The translations under genes and the position numbers were made by a program. Source: Chthonomonadaceae bacterium (GTDB taxonomy: Bacteria; Armatimonadota; Chthonomonadetes; Chthonomonadales; Chthonomonadaceae). Taken from it: a stretch of 64,000 nucleotides of DNA. A model generated the notes under the pieces. The model did no database searches, was not told where the DNA came from, and saw only the letters and a list, made by a program, of their open reading frames with translations. Positions 19,222 through 28,142 of this stretch are shown piece by piece. The DNA lies in assembly GCA_027459665.1 (NCBI GenBank), contig DAIDHN010000008.1, forward strand, positions 21,185-85,184, given 5' to 3'. Position 1 is the first letter of the stretch. Every line of letters begins with the position of its first letter.

Positions 19222-20565
19222 CTAGTTTTCTCCTGCTGCCAGTATGCGTGCATCGGTAGCACGTATGATAGCACTTACACCGGTCTGGTTGAAGCCCTTG
19301 AAACCTTCCCAGCGCTGCAGTATTTCCAGATGGCTGCCTGCTGCACCTTGCTGAATAAAGCGCTGTGCCTGTTCGGGGGTAAGCACGCCTTTGTTTACAA
19401 GAACCTCTGCCCGTGCAGGCTCTACCGGCCACAGCTCTGCAGCAGTAAATGCCTGTTTCAGCATAGGCAGGCTGGTAAAGGGCGCCATTACCTTCTGCCC
19501 GGCAGCGGTGTGCAGCGCTTCGCACTGCTCAAAGTCAAACTCTGCTTCCAGGTGGTGCATTCCTGCCCTGCCAATGCTGTCGCCATGAAGCGCGCACCAG
19601 AGGCCAATGGTTTCGGGGTCGGGGGTATCTGGCAGGCTGTTTTCTGCATAATTAATGTCCAGCTCTTCGGGAGCCATGTCAACATCGCAAAAAATGATGA
19701 TGCGGCACACCGGGTGTTCCAGCACCTGCGCTCCCCATCCTGCTTCTGCACCGGCATAAAACTTTTCGCGTATTTCAAAGCCCATGCTGAGCCACAGGGC
19801 AAGAATGGTGCGAAACTGGCTGCGCGAGCAGCGGTAGGTATGATGATCGTGATTTGCCCAGCCCAGCCCCAGCGACTGCTGCCATGCATACTGTCTGCGG
19901 GCCGCGGTATTGCGCGACATATAATAATCGCGCTCCACTGCAAAAAACTCATGGACAGTTCTGTTTTGGCCGATCAGTTCTATTGCCTGTGCCACTGCGG
20001 AAGCTGCGGCCTTCAGCGCCTCTGCTTCTGAACCGCTGCGAGCACGGCTGCGCAGCAGCTGTGATGCCTGCCGTATGCGCTCGGCTTCTTTTTGAGAGAG
20101 CGCTTCCGGGGTAAAACCATCGGTTCCGCAGCGTGTAAGCACAGCCAGTTCTCCGTATGGCAGAGTGCACAGCGCCTGGTAATATGAGCTGCCTGGTTCA
20201 CCCTGTCTCTCTCTGGCATCAAGCTGATTGATCTTGAGAAACATGTCGGTGTTTTCCACCTGCAGCGCCAGGCGCTCAATGGCATTGGCCTGCAGACGCA
20301 CACGGGGCAGCCTCGCACCCATATGCTTCCATACGGTTTCAGATGCTTTGCTAATGGGTGTCATTCCAAATAACTCAAGCTGCCTGCGCAGAGAAGGGCT
20401 GTCTGGCAGCAGCCAGTGGTCTACCAGGTTTTCCATGCGCACGCCTGCGCGAGTTAAAAAACGACGCTGCATTTCCTGCAAACGAGGGTTTTGGGCTGTA
20501 AACTGCTGCAGCTGCTGTTCAAACCAGTTTGCCGCCTCAGGACAGCGGGGCCAATTCTCATTCAT
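19222..20565 (-). CDS. Conserved-looking protein of unknown function, coupled to ALDH
   Basis: I do not recognise this 447-residue soluble protein. It has no signal peptide or membrane segment. Notable features are the His/Asp cluster NHDHHTYRCSRSQF in the middle and the acidic stretch IIIFCDVDMAPEELDINYAE. Near the C-terminus are a well-formed GFKGFNQTGVSAIIRATDAR segment and GMHHLEAEFDFEQ. The His, Asp and Glu residues could form a metal site, which is only a guess. The start at 20565 has a GAGGAA site. Tight coupling to an aldehyde dehydrogenase suggests it produces or handles that enzyme's aldehyde substrate. Confidence 0.6.
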   Translation of the reverse strand: MNENWPRCPEAANWFEQQLQQFTAQNPRLQEMQRRFLTRAGVRMENLVDHWLLPDSPSLRRQLELFGMTPISKASETVWKHMGARLPRVRLQANAIERLALQVENTDMFLKINQLDARERQGEPGSSYYQALCTLPYGELAVLTRCGTDGFTPEALSQKEAERIRQASQLLRSRARSGSEAEALKAAASAVAQAIELIGQNRTVHEFFAVERDYYMSRNTAARRQYAWQQSLGLGWANHDHHTYRCSRSQFRTILALWLSMGFEIREKFYAGAEAGWGAQVLEHPVCRIIIFCDVDMAPEELDINYAENSLPDTPDPETIGLWCALHGDSIGRAGMHHLEAEFDFEQCEALHTAAGQKVMAPFTSLPMLKQAFTAAELWPVEPARAEVLVNKGVLTPEQAQRFIQQGAAGSHLEILQRWEGFKGFNQTGVSAIIRATDARILAAGEN

Positions 20566-20701
20566 AATCGGTTCCTCATTTCCAGCCTGCCGCGCCACGC
20601 TGCGCTTGCAAGGCCAGGTGATGAAGGTAGTTTACCCGAAGGCAATGCCGTGCAATGCAGGGCAGCCGAGTTCTCTTGCTCTGCAGCGAAATGCAAAACA
20701 G

Positions 20702-20731
20702 AGAGCCAGAGGCAGGGGCGCCTCCGGCTCT
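20702..20731 (-). terminator. Terminator after the PEP-CTERM-like gene
   Basis: A 12-bp stem with one mismatch (20702-20713 with 20720-20731) and a 6-base loop lies 30 bases past the minus-strand stop at 20762. A T-rich stretch (CTCTCTGTTTTG) follows on that strand. Confidence 0.55.
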
Positions 20732-20761
20732 ATGCAATGTGCTGTCAACGGGGTATTTGCG

Positions 20762-22576
20762 TTATGGCCGGCGTGTGCGGCGCTGCTTTTTACTCTTGCT
20801 GCATCCCGCCAGCAAAGAGGCAGCTATCAGGGAACTCAACCCTGCTGCACTACCTGATTCGGGGGTGGGCGGCGGCGGTGTGCCGTAATACAGAGTGCCG
20901 CTGGATGCATTGAACTGAAAGTTGTAGCCGGTAAGGTTGCTGGCTATAGAACCAAAGGAACCTGTGATGCCGCTGCCGGCTGTGAGAAACTGCCAGTGTG
21001 AGCCGAGCACTGGAGTGTAGCCATTGAGAAAGTCAAGTGAAAGCGTGCCGCCGTTGAGGGCGGCAGAACCGGTGATGTTCAAGGTATCAAAACTGGTGAG
21101 GCTGGCAATGTCTATCTGCAAATTGGCTTGCTTGCTTTCGGTGTAACTGCCAGTTATGTTGAAGGAAGAAGGGTCTTCGCCAGGGTTGAACACCCCTCCT
21201 GTCTGCACAAGATTCGATGTGAGCGTGCCGCCGCCGCTCCCATTGAGAGTGCCGCCCTGCAGGTAAAAAGTGCCCGATACGCTCATGCTGCCGTCTACTT
21301 TTGTAAGACCTGCCGTTTGCTGCACATCACCGGTTACATACATGGTGCCGCCCGTGTATGTTATGATGGTTCCGGTGTTCATCAGAGGGCCATGAAGACT
21401 GGATATGTCTATCTCGCCTGCTGATCCAAACTGGCCGCCGGCTGTAATGGATCCGGCGTTGGTGAACTGGAATGAACCAGGATATCCTTGTATTTGGGTA
21501 TAACCCCCATCTTCTGCAGAGATGACTCCGTTTTGATTGTTCTGCAGAGAAGATGAGAGATTAAGTTTCATATACGAATTGGTGCCTATGCTGCCCATAC
21601 CATTGTTGCAGTCTATGGTGCCTCTGTTTGTTAGGGTAGCAGCTGACAAATTGAAACTGCACCCCTGTATAGACTGCATGGTGCCGGTATTGTTTACCGA
21701 GCTGGAAGCTATATACACCTGGCCATTGTCGTTAAAGCCGGACAACTGGTCCCCATTGCCGGCCGAGATTGTGCCCATGTTGCTAGTGGTGCTGCTGGTA
21801 ATCTGAAGGGTGGTAGGGGTGCTTGTGCCGTCTGCATACATATCGCCGTAGTTGTTGAGGGTACTGCCTTCTACATAGGTGCCTGAATTCAGGTAGTCAT
21901 TGCTGGCATCAATCGTGCCGTAGTTGTTTGTAGTGCCCGAATTAATGTTCAGCGTACCCATGTTTTCACCCTGCATGTAACCATGGTTGGTAAGCGTGCT
22001 GTTTGCATTTGCAGTATCCAGATTTACAGTTCCGCCATAGGCTGATATGCCGTTGTATGATGTGGTTACCTGAATAACGTTTGCATTGGAGGTGAATATG
22101 CCGGCACCAGAAGAGTCGCTGTTAGCGGTTATCTCCCCTCCAGCATTGTCTGAGCCTACCGTTAGCGTGCCCGACTGCTGTGTGAACTGACTGGCAACAG
22201 TTGGAAACAGGTTATTGGTGCCGGTTACATTGATTGCATCTGCGCTGTTTACCGTAACATCGCCCGCCACTGTCAGGCTGGCGCCATTGCTTACTGTCAG
22301 GCTGCCGTTTGTGAAACGGCTGGTACTTGTTGTGCCGGTGGTAAAGTTGGCAATATTGTACGCCTGCGTGTTGTTGTTCAGGGTGATCTGACCGCCAATG
22401 TTGTTGACAACGCTGTTTGCTGCACCCGGAACGCCATACGGGTTCCAGTTGGAGGCATTGGTGTACAAACCGTCTCCTGCGAAGCCAGTCCAGTTTACGG
22501 TTTGGGCAGAGGCAGAGAGAGCGGAGAGTGGCGCCAGCAAAGCCACCCACATAAAAATGCCCTTGCAAGTATGCAT
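20762..22576 (-). CDS. Large repeat-rich surface protein with PEP-CTERM-like tail
   Basis: This 604-residue protein starts with a signal peptide (ATG 22576, behind GGAGATAAG). It opens with an autotransporter-like stretch VNWTGFAGDGLYTNASNWNPYG. Most of the body is irregular Asn/Thr/Gly/Ser repeats (for example LTNHGYMQGENMGTLNINSG), as in beta-helix surface proteins. The C-terminus is a sorting-type signal: Pro-rich linker, PTPES, a hydrophobic segment (GLSSLIAASLLAGC), then a basic tail (KSKKQRRTRR). This is a PEP-CTERM-like arrangement and makes it a likely substrate of the exosortase at 10915-11838. The motif is PES rather than the usual PEP. Confidence 0.75.
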   Translation of the reverse strand: MHTCKGIFMWVALLAPLSALSASAQTVNWTGFAGDGLYTNASNWNPYGVPGAANSVVNNIGGQITLNNNTQAYNIANFTTGTTSTSRFTNGSLTVSNGASLTVAGDVTVNSADAINVTGTNNLFPTVASQFTQQSGTLTVGSDNAGGEITANSDSSGAGIFTSNANVIQVTTSYNGISAYGGTVNLDTANANSTLTNHGYMQGENMGTLNINSGTTNNYGTIDASNDYLNSGTYVEGSTLNNYGDMYADGTSTPTTLQITSSTTSNMGTISAGNGDQLSGFNDNGQVYIASSSVNNTGTMQSIQGCSFNLSAATLTNRGTIDCNNGMGSIGTNSYMKLNLSSSLQNNQNGVISAEDGGYTQIQGYPGSFQFTNAGSITAGGQFGSAGEIDISSLHGPLMNTGTIITYTGGTMYVTGDVQQTAGLTKVDGSMSVSGTFYLQGGTLNGSGGGTLTSNLVQTGGVFNPGEDPSSFNITGSYTESKQANLQIDIASLTSFDTLNITGSAALNGGTLSLDFLNGYTPVLGSHWQFLTAGSGITGSFGSIASNLTGYNFQFNASSGTLYYGTPPPPTPESGSAAGLSSLIAASLLAGCSKSKKQRRTRRP

Positions 22577-22823
22577 TCTCTTATCTCCTTTGTATACATT
22601 GAAGTGCTGCTTCAATAATCGGCGAATACATTTTAACGCAGCTACCGTTGCGAAAGCGTATGCAAAATGAAGATAAAAACGCTGCGAACAGCAGGCAGGG
22701 CATTTTTTTTGCAACTATACCTTTGCTGCAATAAGCAGAGCATTCATCAGGGTGCTGCCAGAGTACTCAACAGACTTTTTGTGGTGTACAATAGTCAACA
22801 AGCATACAGATAAGGAACATTCT

Positions 22824-23978
22824 TTGAAACAGGAAAAAGTAATTGCAGCATTGCGGGCGGCCTGGCAGCGGGAAATGGAGGCGGCGCGCCTGTATCAGGT
22901 GCTGGCTGATCAGGAAGAGGCAAATCAGGGCAGAAGCCGCATATTTCAGCAGCTTGCAGAAATCGAGCGCGGCCACGCCGGCCAGTTTGCAGCGCGCATT
23001 CTTCAGCTGGGCGGCATACCGCCCCGCGAGGAAGAAAAGCCTGCGGGAGCCTACCGGTTTTTGGCGGCTACCCTGGGCACCGATGCCATGCTGAGGCGCC
23101 TGGAAGCGGCAGAAGAGAGAAACATGGCGGAGTTTGGCAAATATGCCAGCGATCTTGTTGAGGACGCAGAATCGAATGAACTGTTTTTGAAAATTGAAGA
23201 GGAAGAAAGACAGCATGCCACTCTGCTGCAGGGGCTGAAAACCCAGGAAGAGCCGCGCACCCGTCTGGAAGCCATGTTGAAAGGAGAAAAGTGGCATGGA
23301 AATACAGGCAGCTGGATTGGCGATGCAATCTATGGCCTCAACGATGGTCTGGGCGCAGTATTCGGGGTGGTGAGCGGTATGGCAGGGGCGGCTGCCAATA
23401 CCCCCGATGGCGCCCGCGTGGTGCTTACCGCCGGTTTGGTAGCTACGGTTGCGTCTGCATTTTCCATGGGGTCAAGCGCATTTATGGCGGGCAAGTCTGA
23501 ACGGGAAGTGTATGAGGCGGAAATTGAGCGGGAACGTTTGGAAATCGAACAGTCTCCTGAACATGAACGCGAGGAACTGCAGCTGATTTACCAGCTGAAG
23601 GGGCTAAGCGAAGGGGAAGCACAGCTCATAACAAATCGCATTGCCACCGACCCCCAGCAGTTTCTGAAAACCATGGCGCAGGAGGAACTGGGGCTGAGCG
23701 AACGCCATTTCCCCAACCCCTGGAAGGCATCGCTTTCTGCGGCTGTTTCCACTGCTGCAGGCGGGTTCATCCCGGTGCTGCCATTTTTCTTTATTCGCGG
23801 CCTGCCGGCTGTTGCCGCTGCCGCCCTCATCGGCATGGCGGCACACTTTGCAGTGGGGGCGGCTAAAAGCCTCATTACCGCCCGTTCCTGGTGGAAAAGC
23901 GGCCTGGAGATGACGCTGATTGGTTTTTTGTGCGGCATTGTTACCTATGGCGTGGGGGTGCTTTTGCACATTGGGTAA
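22824..23978 (+). CDS. Ferritin-like / VIT1 fusion iron (manganese) transporter, MbfA-like
   Basis: The 384-residue protein has an N-terminal ferritin-like four-helix domain (about 1-150). Iron-ligand motifs there are EIERGHA and EEEERQHATLLQ. A C-terminal CCC1/VIT1 membrane domain follows (about 160-384), starting SWIGDAIYGLNDGLGAVFGVVSG. This matches membrane-bound ferritin A (MbfA), which exports or stores iron and protects against iron and peroxide stress. The start is TTG 22824 behind AAGGAAC; the frame is open 24 codons further upstream without a better site. It stands alone between a divergent surface-protein gene and mnmG. Confidence 0.88.
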   Translation: MKQEKVIAALRAAWQREMEAARLYQVLADQEEANQGRSRIFQQLAEIERGHAGQFAARILQLGGIPPREEEKPAGAYRFLAATLGTDAMLRRLEAAEERNMAEFGKYASDLVEDAESNELFLKIEEEERQHATLLQGLKTQEEPRTRLEAMLKGEKWHGNTGSWIGDAIYGLNDGLGAVFGVVSGMAGAAANTPDGARVVLTAGLVATVASAFSMGSSAFMAGKSEREVYEAEIERERLEIEQSPEHEREELQLIYQLKGLSEGEAQLITNRIATDPQQFLKTMAQEELGLSERHFPNPWKASLSAAVSTAAGGFIPVLPFFFIRGLPAVAAAALIGMAAHFAVGAAKSLITARSWWKSGLEMTLIGFLCGIVTYGVGVLLHIG

Positions 23979-24113
23979 GCCGCCCTGCTGTACAACCCAT
24001 ACCGAATGCAGTAAAGAAAACAGCGAAACTGGTACAATACGGTAAAAGCGCTTTTAATGCTCAGCATGCACCCGGCATGCAGTCTGCCTGTTGATAGAAG
24101 GTATTGAATAATT

Positions 24114-26006
24114 ATGCTGCAAACCAATGTGCTGGTAATAGGGGGCGGTCATGCCGGCTGCGAAGCGGCGCTTGCGGCAGCTCGCATGGGGTGCGATACG
24201 CTGCTGGTTACCCTGAACCTTGACCGCATAGCTCACCTGCCCTGCAACTGCTCTATTGGCGGCCCTGCCAAGGGGCACCTGGTGCGTGAAATAGATGCAC
24301 TGGGCGGTGAAATGGGCTGCTGCATAGACCAGTCGCTCACACACATCCGCCCGTCGGGCACTAGCAAAGGCCCTGCAGTGCAGACCCTGCGCGCACACGC
24401 CTGCAAAGAACTCTACCCACAGGTAATGCGCGACACGCTGCAGCGCCAGCCCCGGCTTACCCTGCTGGCTGCCGCTGTAGAAAACCTCATTGTACAGGGG
24501 GGCAGGGCAGCAGGGGCAGTGACCGCAGAAGGAATGGAAATTGCTGCCGATGCTGTGGTGCTTACCACGGGCACTTTTCTCAATGGGCTGATGCACTGCG
24601 GCCACGCCCGCACACCGGGGGGCAGACACGGTGAAGAGGCAAGCAGCGGACTGAGCGCGGCTCTGAGGCAGCAGGGACTGCGCATGGGCCGCTTCAAAAC
24701 AGGCACCACTCCCCGCATTCACAAAGACAGCGTAGATTACGAGGCCCTGCAGGAACTGCCTTCTGAACCAGATGCGCCTTTTTCATATCTCAACGATGCC
24801 CTGCATGCGCCATTGCCGCTGCTGCCATGCTGGCAGATGCATACCAACGCACACACCCATGAGATAATTCGTCAAAACCTGCATCTCTCTGCCATGTACG
24901 GCGGCCAGATTGAAGGCATAGGGCCACGCTACTGCCCCAGTATTGAAGACAAGATAGTGCGTTTTGCGCAAAAAGAAGCCCACCCTGTTTTTCTGGAACA
25001 GGAAACCTGGCACGGCCCCTCGCTGTATGTGCAGGGAATGTCTACCAGCCTGCCTGCAGAAGTGCAGCAGAGTTTTCTGGAGACTCTGCCGGGGCTGAGC
25101 AAAGTAGAAATGCTGCGCCCAGGGTATGCAGTAGAGTACGACATGGTTTTTCCCGATCAGCTTCGCCCCACGCTTGAAACGCGCAGCGTGCAGGCGCTCT
25201 ATCTCGCCGGGCAGATCAACGGCACCAGCGGCTACGAGGAAGCAGCCGCACAGGGGCTGACTGCAGGCATAAATGCTGCGCTTCAGGTGCAAAAACGTCC
25301 GCCGCTTGTGCTCGCCAGGCGCAGCAGCTACATTGGCGTGCTGATAGATGACCTGATTACCCGCGGAGTAAGTGACCCCTATCGCATGCTTACCTCTCGC
25401 GCAGAGTACCGCCTGCTGCTGCGCCACGACAACGCAGACCAGCGCCTTACTCCTGCTGGTATAAACATAGGGCTTGTGAGCAGCGAGCGAAAAGAGCGCT
25501 ACCTGCAAAAAATGGAACAGCTGGAGACCGAGCGTCGGCGTTTTGCGGGCGTTTGGGTGCTAGACAGGCACAACGCACTGCTGCAGCAGCTGAATACCGC
25601 CCCGGTAGGCGAAGGGCGCGCCTCGCTGATGGAACTGCTGAGCAGACCGGAACTGAACTACGCTTTGGTTGACGGGCTGGCGCGCAGCATCTACCCGGAA
25701 CAGGCAGCGCTGCCCCCTGCCGCCGCCCCTATAGCAGAACAGCTGGAAATAGAGGCGCGCTACCAGGGCTATCTGAAACGGCAGGAGGCACAGGCCAATG
25801 CTGCCGCCAGGCTGGAAGAATATCCTGTTCCTGCCGGCATAGATTATGATCTGGTGCGCGGCATATCGCACGAAGGCAGGGAAAAACTGCAGCGCATTCA
25901 ACCTGAAACCCTGGGCCAGGCCAGCCGGATACCTGGGCTGCGCCCTGGCGACATACAGCTGCTGGCGCTGCATATTGAGCGTATAAAACAGCGCAAAACC
26001 GCATAA
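24114..26006 (+). CDS. mnmG: tRNA uridine-34 5-carboxymethylaminomethyl modification enzyme MnmG (GidA)
   Basis: This 630-residue flavoprotein, with MnmE, installs the cmnm5 group at the wobble uridine of several tRNAs. The FAD-binding motif [19 protein letters not shown] begins at about residue 7. The family signatures [15 protein letters not shown] and [17 protein letters not shown] are intact. The C-terminal helical domain ends with [14 protein letters not shown] and [12 protein letters not shown]. Length is normal. mnmE is not in the window. Confidence 0.97.
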   Translation: MLQTNVLVIGGGHAGCEAALAAARMGCDTLLVTLNLDRIAHLPCNCSIGGPAKGHLVREIDALGGEMGCCIDQSLTHIRPSGTSKGPAVQTLRAHACKELYPQVMRDTLQRQPRLTLLAAAVENLIVQGGRAAGAVTAEGMEIAADAVVLTTGTFLNGLMHCGHARTPGGRHGEEASSGLSAALRQQGLRMGRFKTGTTPRIHKDSVDYEALQELPSEPDAPFSYLNDALHAPLPLLPCWQMHTNAHTHEIIRQNLHLSAMYGGQIEGIGPRYCPSIEDKIVRFAQKEAHPVFLEQETWHGPSLYVQGMSTSLPAEVQQSFLETLPGLSKVEMLRPGYAVEYDMVFPDQLRPTLETRSVQALYLAGQINGTSGYEEAAAQGLTAGINAALQVQKRPPLVLARRSSYIGVLIDDLITRGVSDPYRMLTSRAEYRLLLRHDNADQRLTPAGINIGLVSSERKERYLQKMEQLETERRRFAGVWVLDRHNALLQQLNTAPVGEGRASLMELLSRPELNYALVDGLARSIYPEQAALPPAAAPIAEQLEIEARYQGYLKRQEAQANAAARLEEYPVPAGIDYDLVRGISHEGREKLQRIQPETLGQASRIPGLRPGDIQLLALHIERIKQRKTA

Positions 26007-26169
26007 ACCTGTCTGCAGGCAGATGCATGCCCTGTTTCAGAGAGGCAGCAATGCCCTCGGCAGTAAAAAAGCACGCGCCTGCAGAGCATGCTGAAACTCT
26101 GTTCTCTGTCTGATGCATAATAGATCAGAGCATTTCTGAAAAATACAACTTGCAACAAGGAGATATGCA

Positions 26170-27162
26170 ATGACTGCTTCGTTTTCTCCACAGCGCTACG
26201 ATTCCATGCAGTACCGCCGCTGCGGTCGTACCGGTCTGCTGCTGCCTGCCATCTCGCTGGGGGCATGGGAAACCTTTGGCGGCTACCGCGATGCAGAAGT
26301 AGCGCGCGCCTGCCTCTACCGTGCGTTTGACCTCGGCATTACGCACTTTGACCTGGCAAACAACTACGGAACCCCGCCTGGCAATGCCGAAATTGTGTGC
26401 GGCCATATTATACGCGATATGCCCAGAGATGAACTGATTATCTCTAGCAAGGCCGGCTACCGAATGTGGCCAGGCCCTTACGGAGAATGGGGATCGCGAA
26501 AATACATTATCGCCAGCTGCGACCAGTCGCTGAAGCGAATGGGGCTGGAGTACTTTGATATTTTCTATTCTCACCGCCCCGACCCCGATACCCCGCTGGA
26601 GGAGACCCTGGGCGCACTTGACCAGCTGGTAAAACAGGGCAAGGCGTTGTATGTGGGCGTTAGCAGCTACAGCGGCAGGCAGTTTAGAGAGGCGGTAAAG
26701 GTGACTGAAAGCAAAAATCTGGCTCCTGTCACCATTCATCAGCCCTACTACAATATGCTGGGGCGCGGCATAGAGCAAGACCTGCTTCCGTTTACAGAGG
26801 CGGCCGGTACAGGCGTCATTCCATTTTGTCCGCTTGCCTCCGGCCTGCTTACCAGCAAATACCTGGGCGGCGATATACCAGCCGAAAGCCGTGCCGCAGA
26901 AAAATGGGGAAAAGAGTGGGTAGCCAACAACCTGACCCCCAAAAAGAAGGAAGCGCTGCTGCAGTTGAACCGCATGGCCGAACAGCGCGGCCAAACGCTG
27001 GCGCAAATGGCGCTGGCATGGATACTGCGGCTGCCTGCTGTTACCAGTGCGCTGATAGGCGCTTCCAGTGTACGCCAGGTGGAAGAGAACGTTGCTGCCC
27101 TGCAGAACCTTGAGTTCGGCCGGGAAGAACTGCAGCAGATCGACTCGCTGGCGCCTGCCTGA
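26170..27162 (+). CDS. Aldo/keto reductase (YghZ/GpdA-like)
   Basis: This 330-residue NADPH-dependent oxidoreductase has a TIM-barrel fold and the usual catalytic tetrad: Asp61, Tyr66 (FDLANNYG), Lys94 (ISSKAGYRMW) and His135 (FYSHRPDPDTP). The long active-site loop and the SLKRMGLEYFDIFYSHRPD pattern resemble L-glyceraldehyde-3-phosphate reductase (YghZ) or Kv-beta-like enzymes. The ATG at 26170 follows AAGGAGATATGCA. A clean hairpin ends the gene. The physiological substrate is not evident. Confidence 0.92.
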   Translation: MTASFSPQRYDSMQYRRCGRTGLLLPAISLGAWETFGGYRDAEVARACLYRAFDLGITHFDLANNYGTPPGNAEIVCGHIIRDMPRDELIISSKAGYRMWPGPYGEWGSRKYIIASCDQSLKRMGLEYFDIFYSHRPDPDTPLEETLGALDQLVKQGKALYVGVSSYSGRQFREAVKVTESKNLAPVTIHQPYYNMLGRGIEQDLLPFTEAAGTGVIPFCPLASGLLTSKYLGGDIPAESRAAEKWGKEWVANNLTPKKKEALLQLNRMAEQRGQTLAQMALAWILRLPAVTSALIGASSVRQVEENVAALQNLEFGREELQQIDSLAPA

Positions 27163-27192
27163 CCGGTAATCTGATTAGGGCCACTGCCCTGT

Positions 27193-27229
27193 GCCCGAAA
27201 CAGACCAGAGGGCTGTGTCTGTTTCGGGC
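27193..27229 (+). terminator. Hairpin after the aldo/keto reductase gene
   Basis: A perfect 13-bp stem (27193-27205 with 27217-27229) with an 11-base loop lies 31 bases after the stop. The following sequence is not T-rich, so termination may be Rho-assisted. Confidence 0.5.
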
Positions 27230-27758
27230 TGGCTTGTGAGTAGAGCCTTGGCGTGCCCATCGCAAAACAGAGTAACGTTGCGTGAATGCGGGTCTGCCGC
27301 CTGCATCATTTCTTTTTTCGTGCTCTTCAACCCAGTTCCCCCGCAGCAAGAGCGGGCAGCAAGAGTGCGAGCAGCACAAGTACTTCTGTGAATTGAGAAC
27401 CGCTCGCAGATGCCAAAAACGCTGTTTTCTCATACACATAGTTGACCGCTCTTTGTGTGCCGGGCAGGGGAGATGTAGTAAAGTCAGACTGCGGAAATAC
27501 ATGGTTGATATTGCTGATTGTTAATTGAATCAAATCATACCGAACCTATTGTTGTTCTGCAGTATATAAGACGTTTTTGCAATGCAAAAGCGGACAAACA
27601 GCCACTGTATTTTCATGCAGATATGTTTGCAGCAGTGACGGGCTGCCTGCTGCCGAGTTTTATTTCGGCATGACCCGGGTAGTGGCTAAAATCACTCTGC
27701 TGCAGGCAGTTTAGTAATGAGAGAGGTAAAACATTTCATTCTGTTCTCTCAATGCTGT
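27230..27758. other. Gene-less stretch upstream of the small Cys-rich protein
   Basis: About 530 bases without a credible gene. ORFs here lack ribosome-binding sites and normal composition. A/T-rich sequence around 27525-27590, including TATATAAG near 27562, could hold a promoter for the small gene at 27813, but no -35 box is convincing. Confidence 0.4.
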
Positions 27759-27800
27759 GCAGGCTTTGTTCCTGCAGATGCGCAGGCTTTGTTCCTGCAG
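27759..27800 (+). repeat. Tandem 19-bp direct repeat with internal dyad
   Basis: The same 19 bases occur at 27759-27777 and 27782-27800. Each copy contains a small palindrome (GCAGG/CCTGC around CTTTGTT). The second copy ends immediately before the ribosome-binding site of the 68-residue gene, so the repeat could be a regulator site or a translational control hairpin. Confidence 0.65.
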
Positions 27801-27812
27801 AAAGGAAATAGT

Positions 27813-28019
27813 ATGCGCAGCAACTTTTTTGATGACGATGATCAAAACTTTTTTGATTTATCCAGGCACAGCCAAGGGGTGGTGTATGAGTGTATGCACT
27901 GTCGCAGCACCATTGTGCGCCGCTCTTCCGACTCGGCGCCTTTTTCATGTGACGGCGGACCCTGTGTAGACTGGACTGGCCGCGACAACCACGGGCATAT
28001 GTGGATGAGACGCAGTTAG
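27813..28019 (+). CDS. Small Cys-rich (putative zinc ribbon) protein
   Basis: The 68-residue product starts at ATG 27813 behind AAAGGAAA. It has four cysteines at 27, 30, 46 and 51 (CMHC and CDGGPC), suggesting one metal site. An acidic N-terminus (FFDDDDQNFFD) and a His/Trp/Met tail (NHGHMWMRR) flank it. The Cys spacing resembles small zinc-ribbon proteins, but no named family is recognised. The tandem repeat directly before it suggests it is regulated. Confidence 0.6.
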   Translation: MRSNFFDDDDQNFFDLSRHSQGVVYECMHCRSTIVRRSSDSAPFSCDGGPCVDWTGRDNHGHMWMRRS

Positions 28020-28142
28020 CCTGTGTGCCAGGCAAAAGCCGTGCTGAAACGCTGTGCCGGCAGCGGTGCGCGTTTGCATGCGGCACTGCAATAACCTGCA
28101 AAAAGGGGGGGCAATACTGGCAGATCGCCTCCCCTGCGCCCA

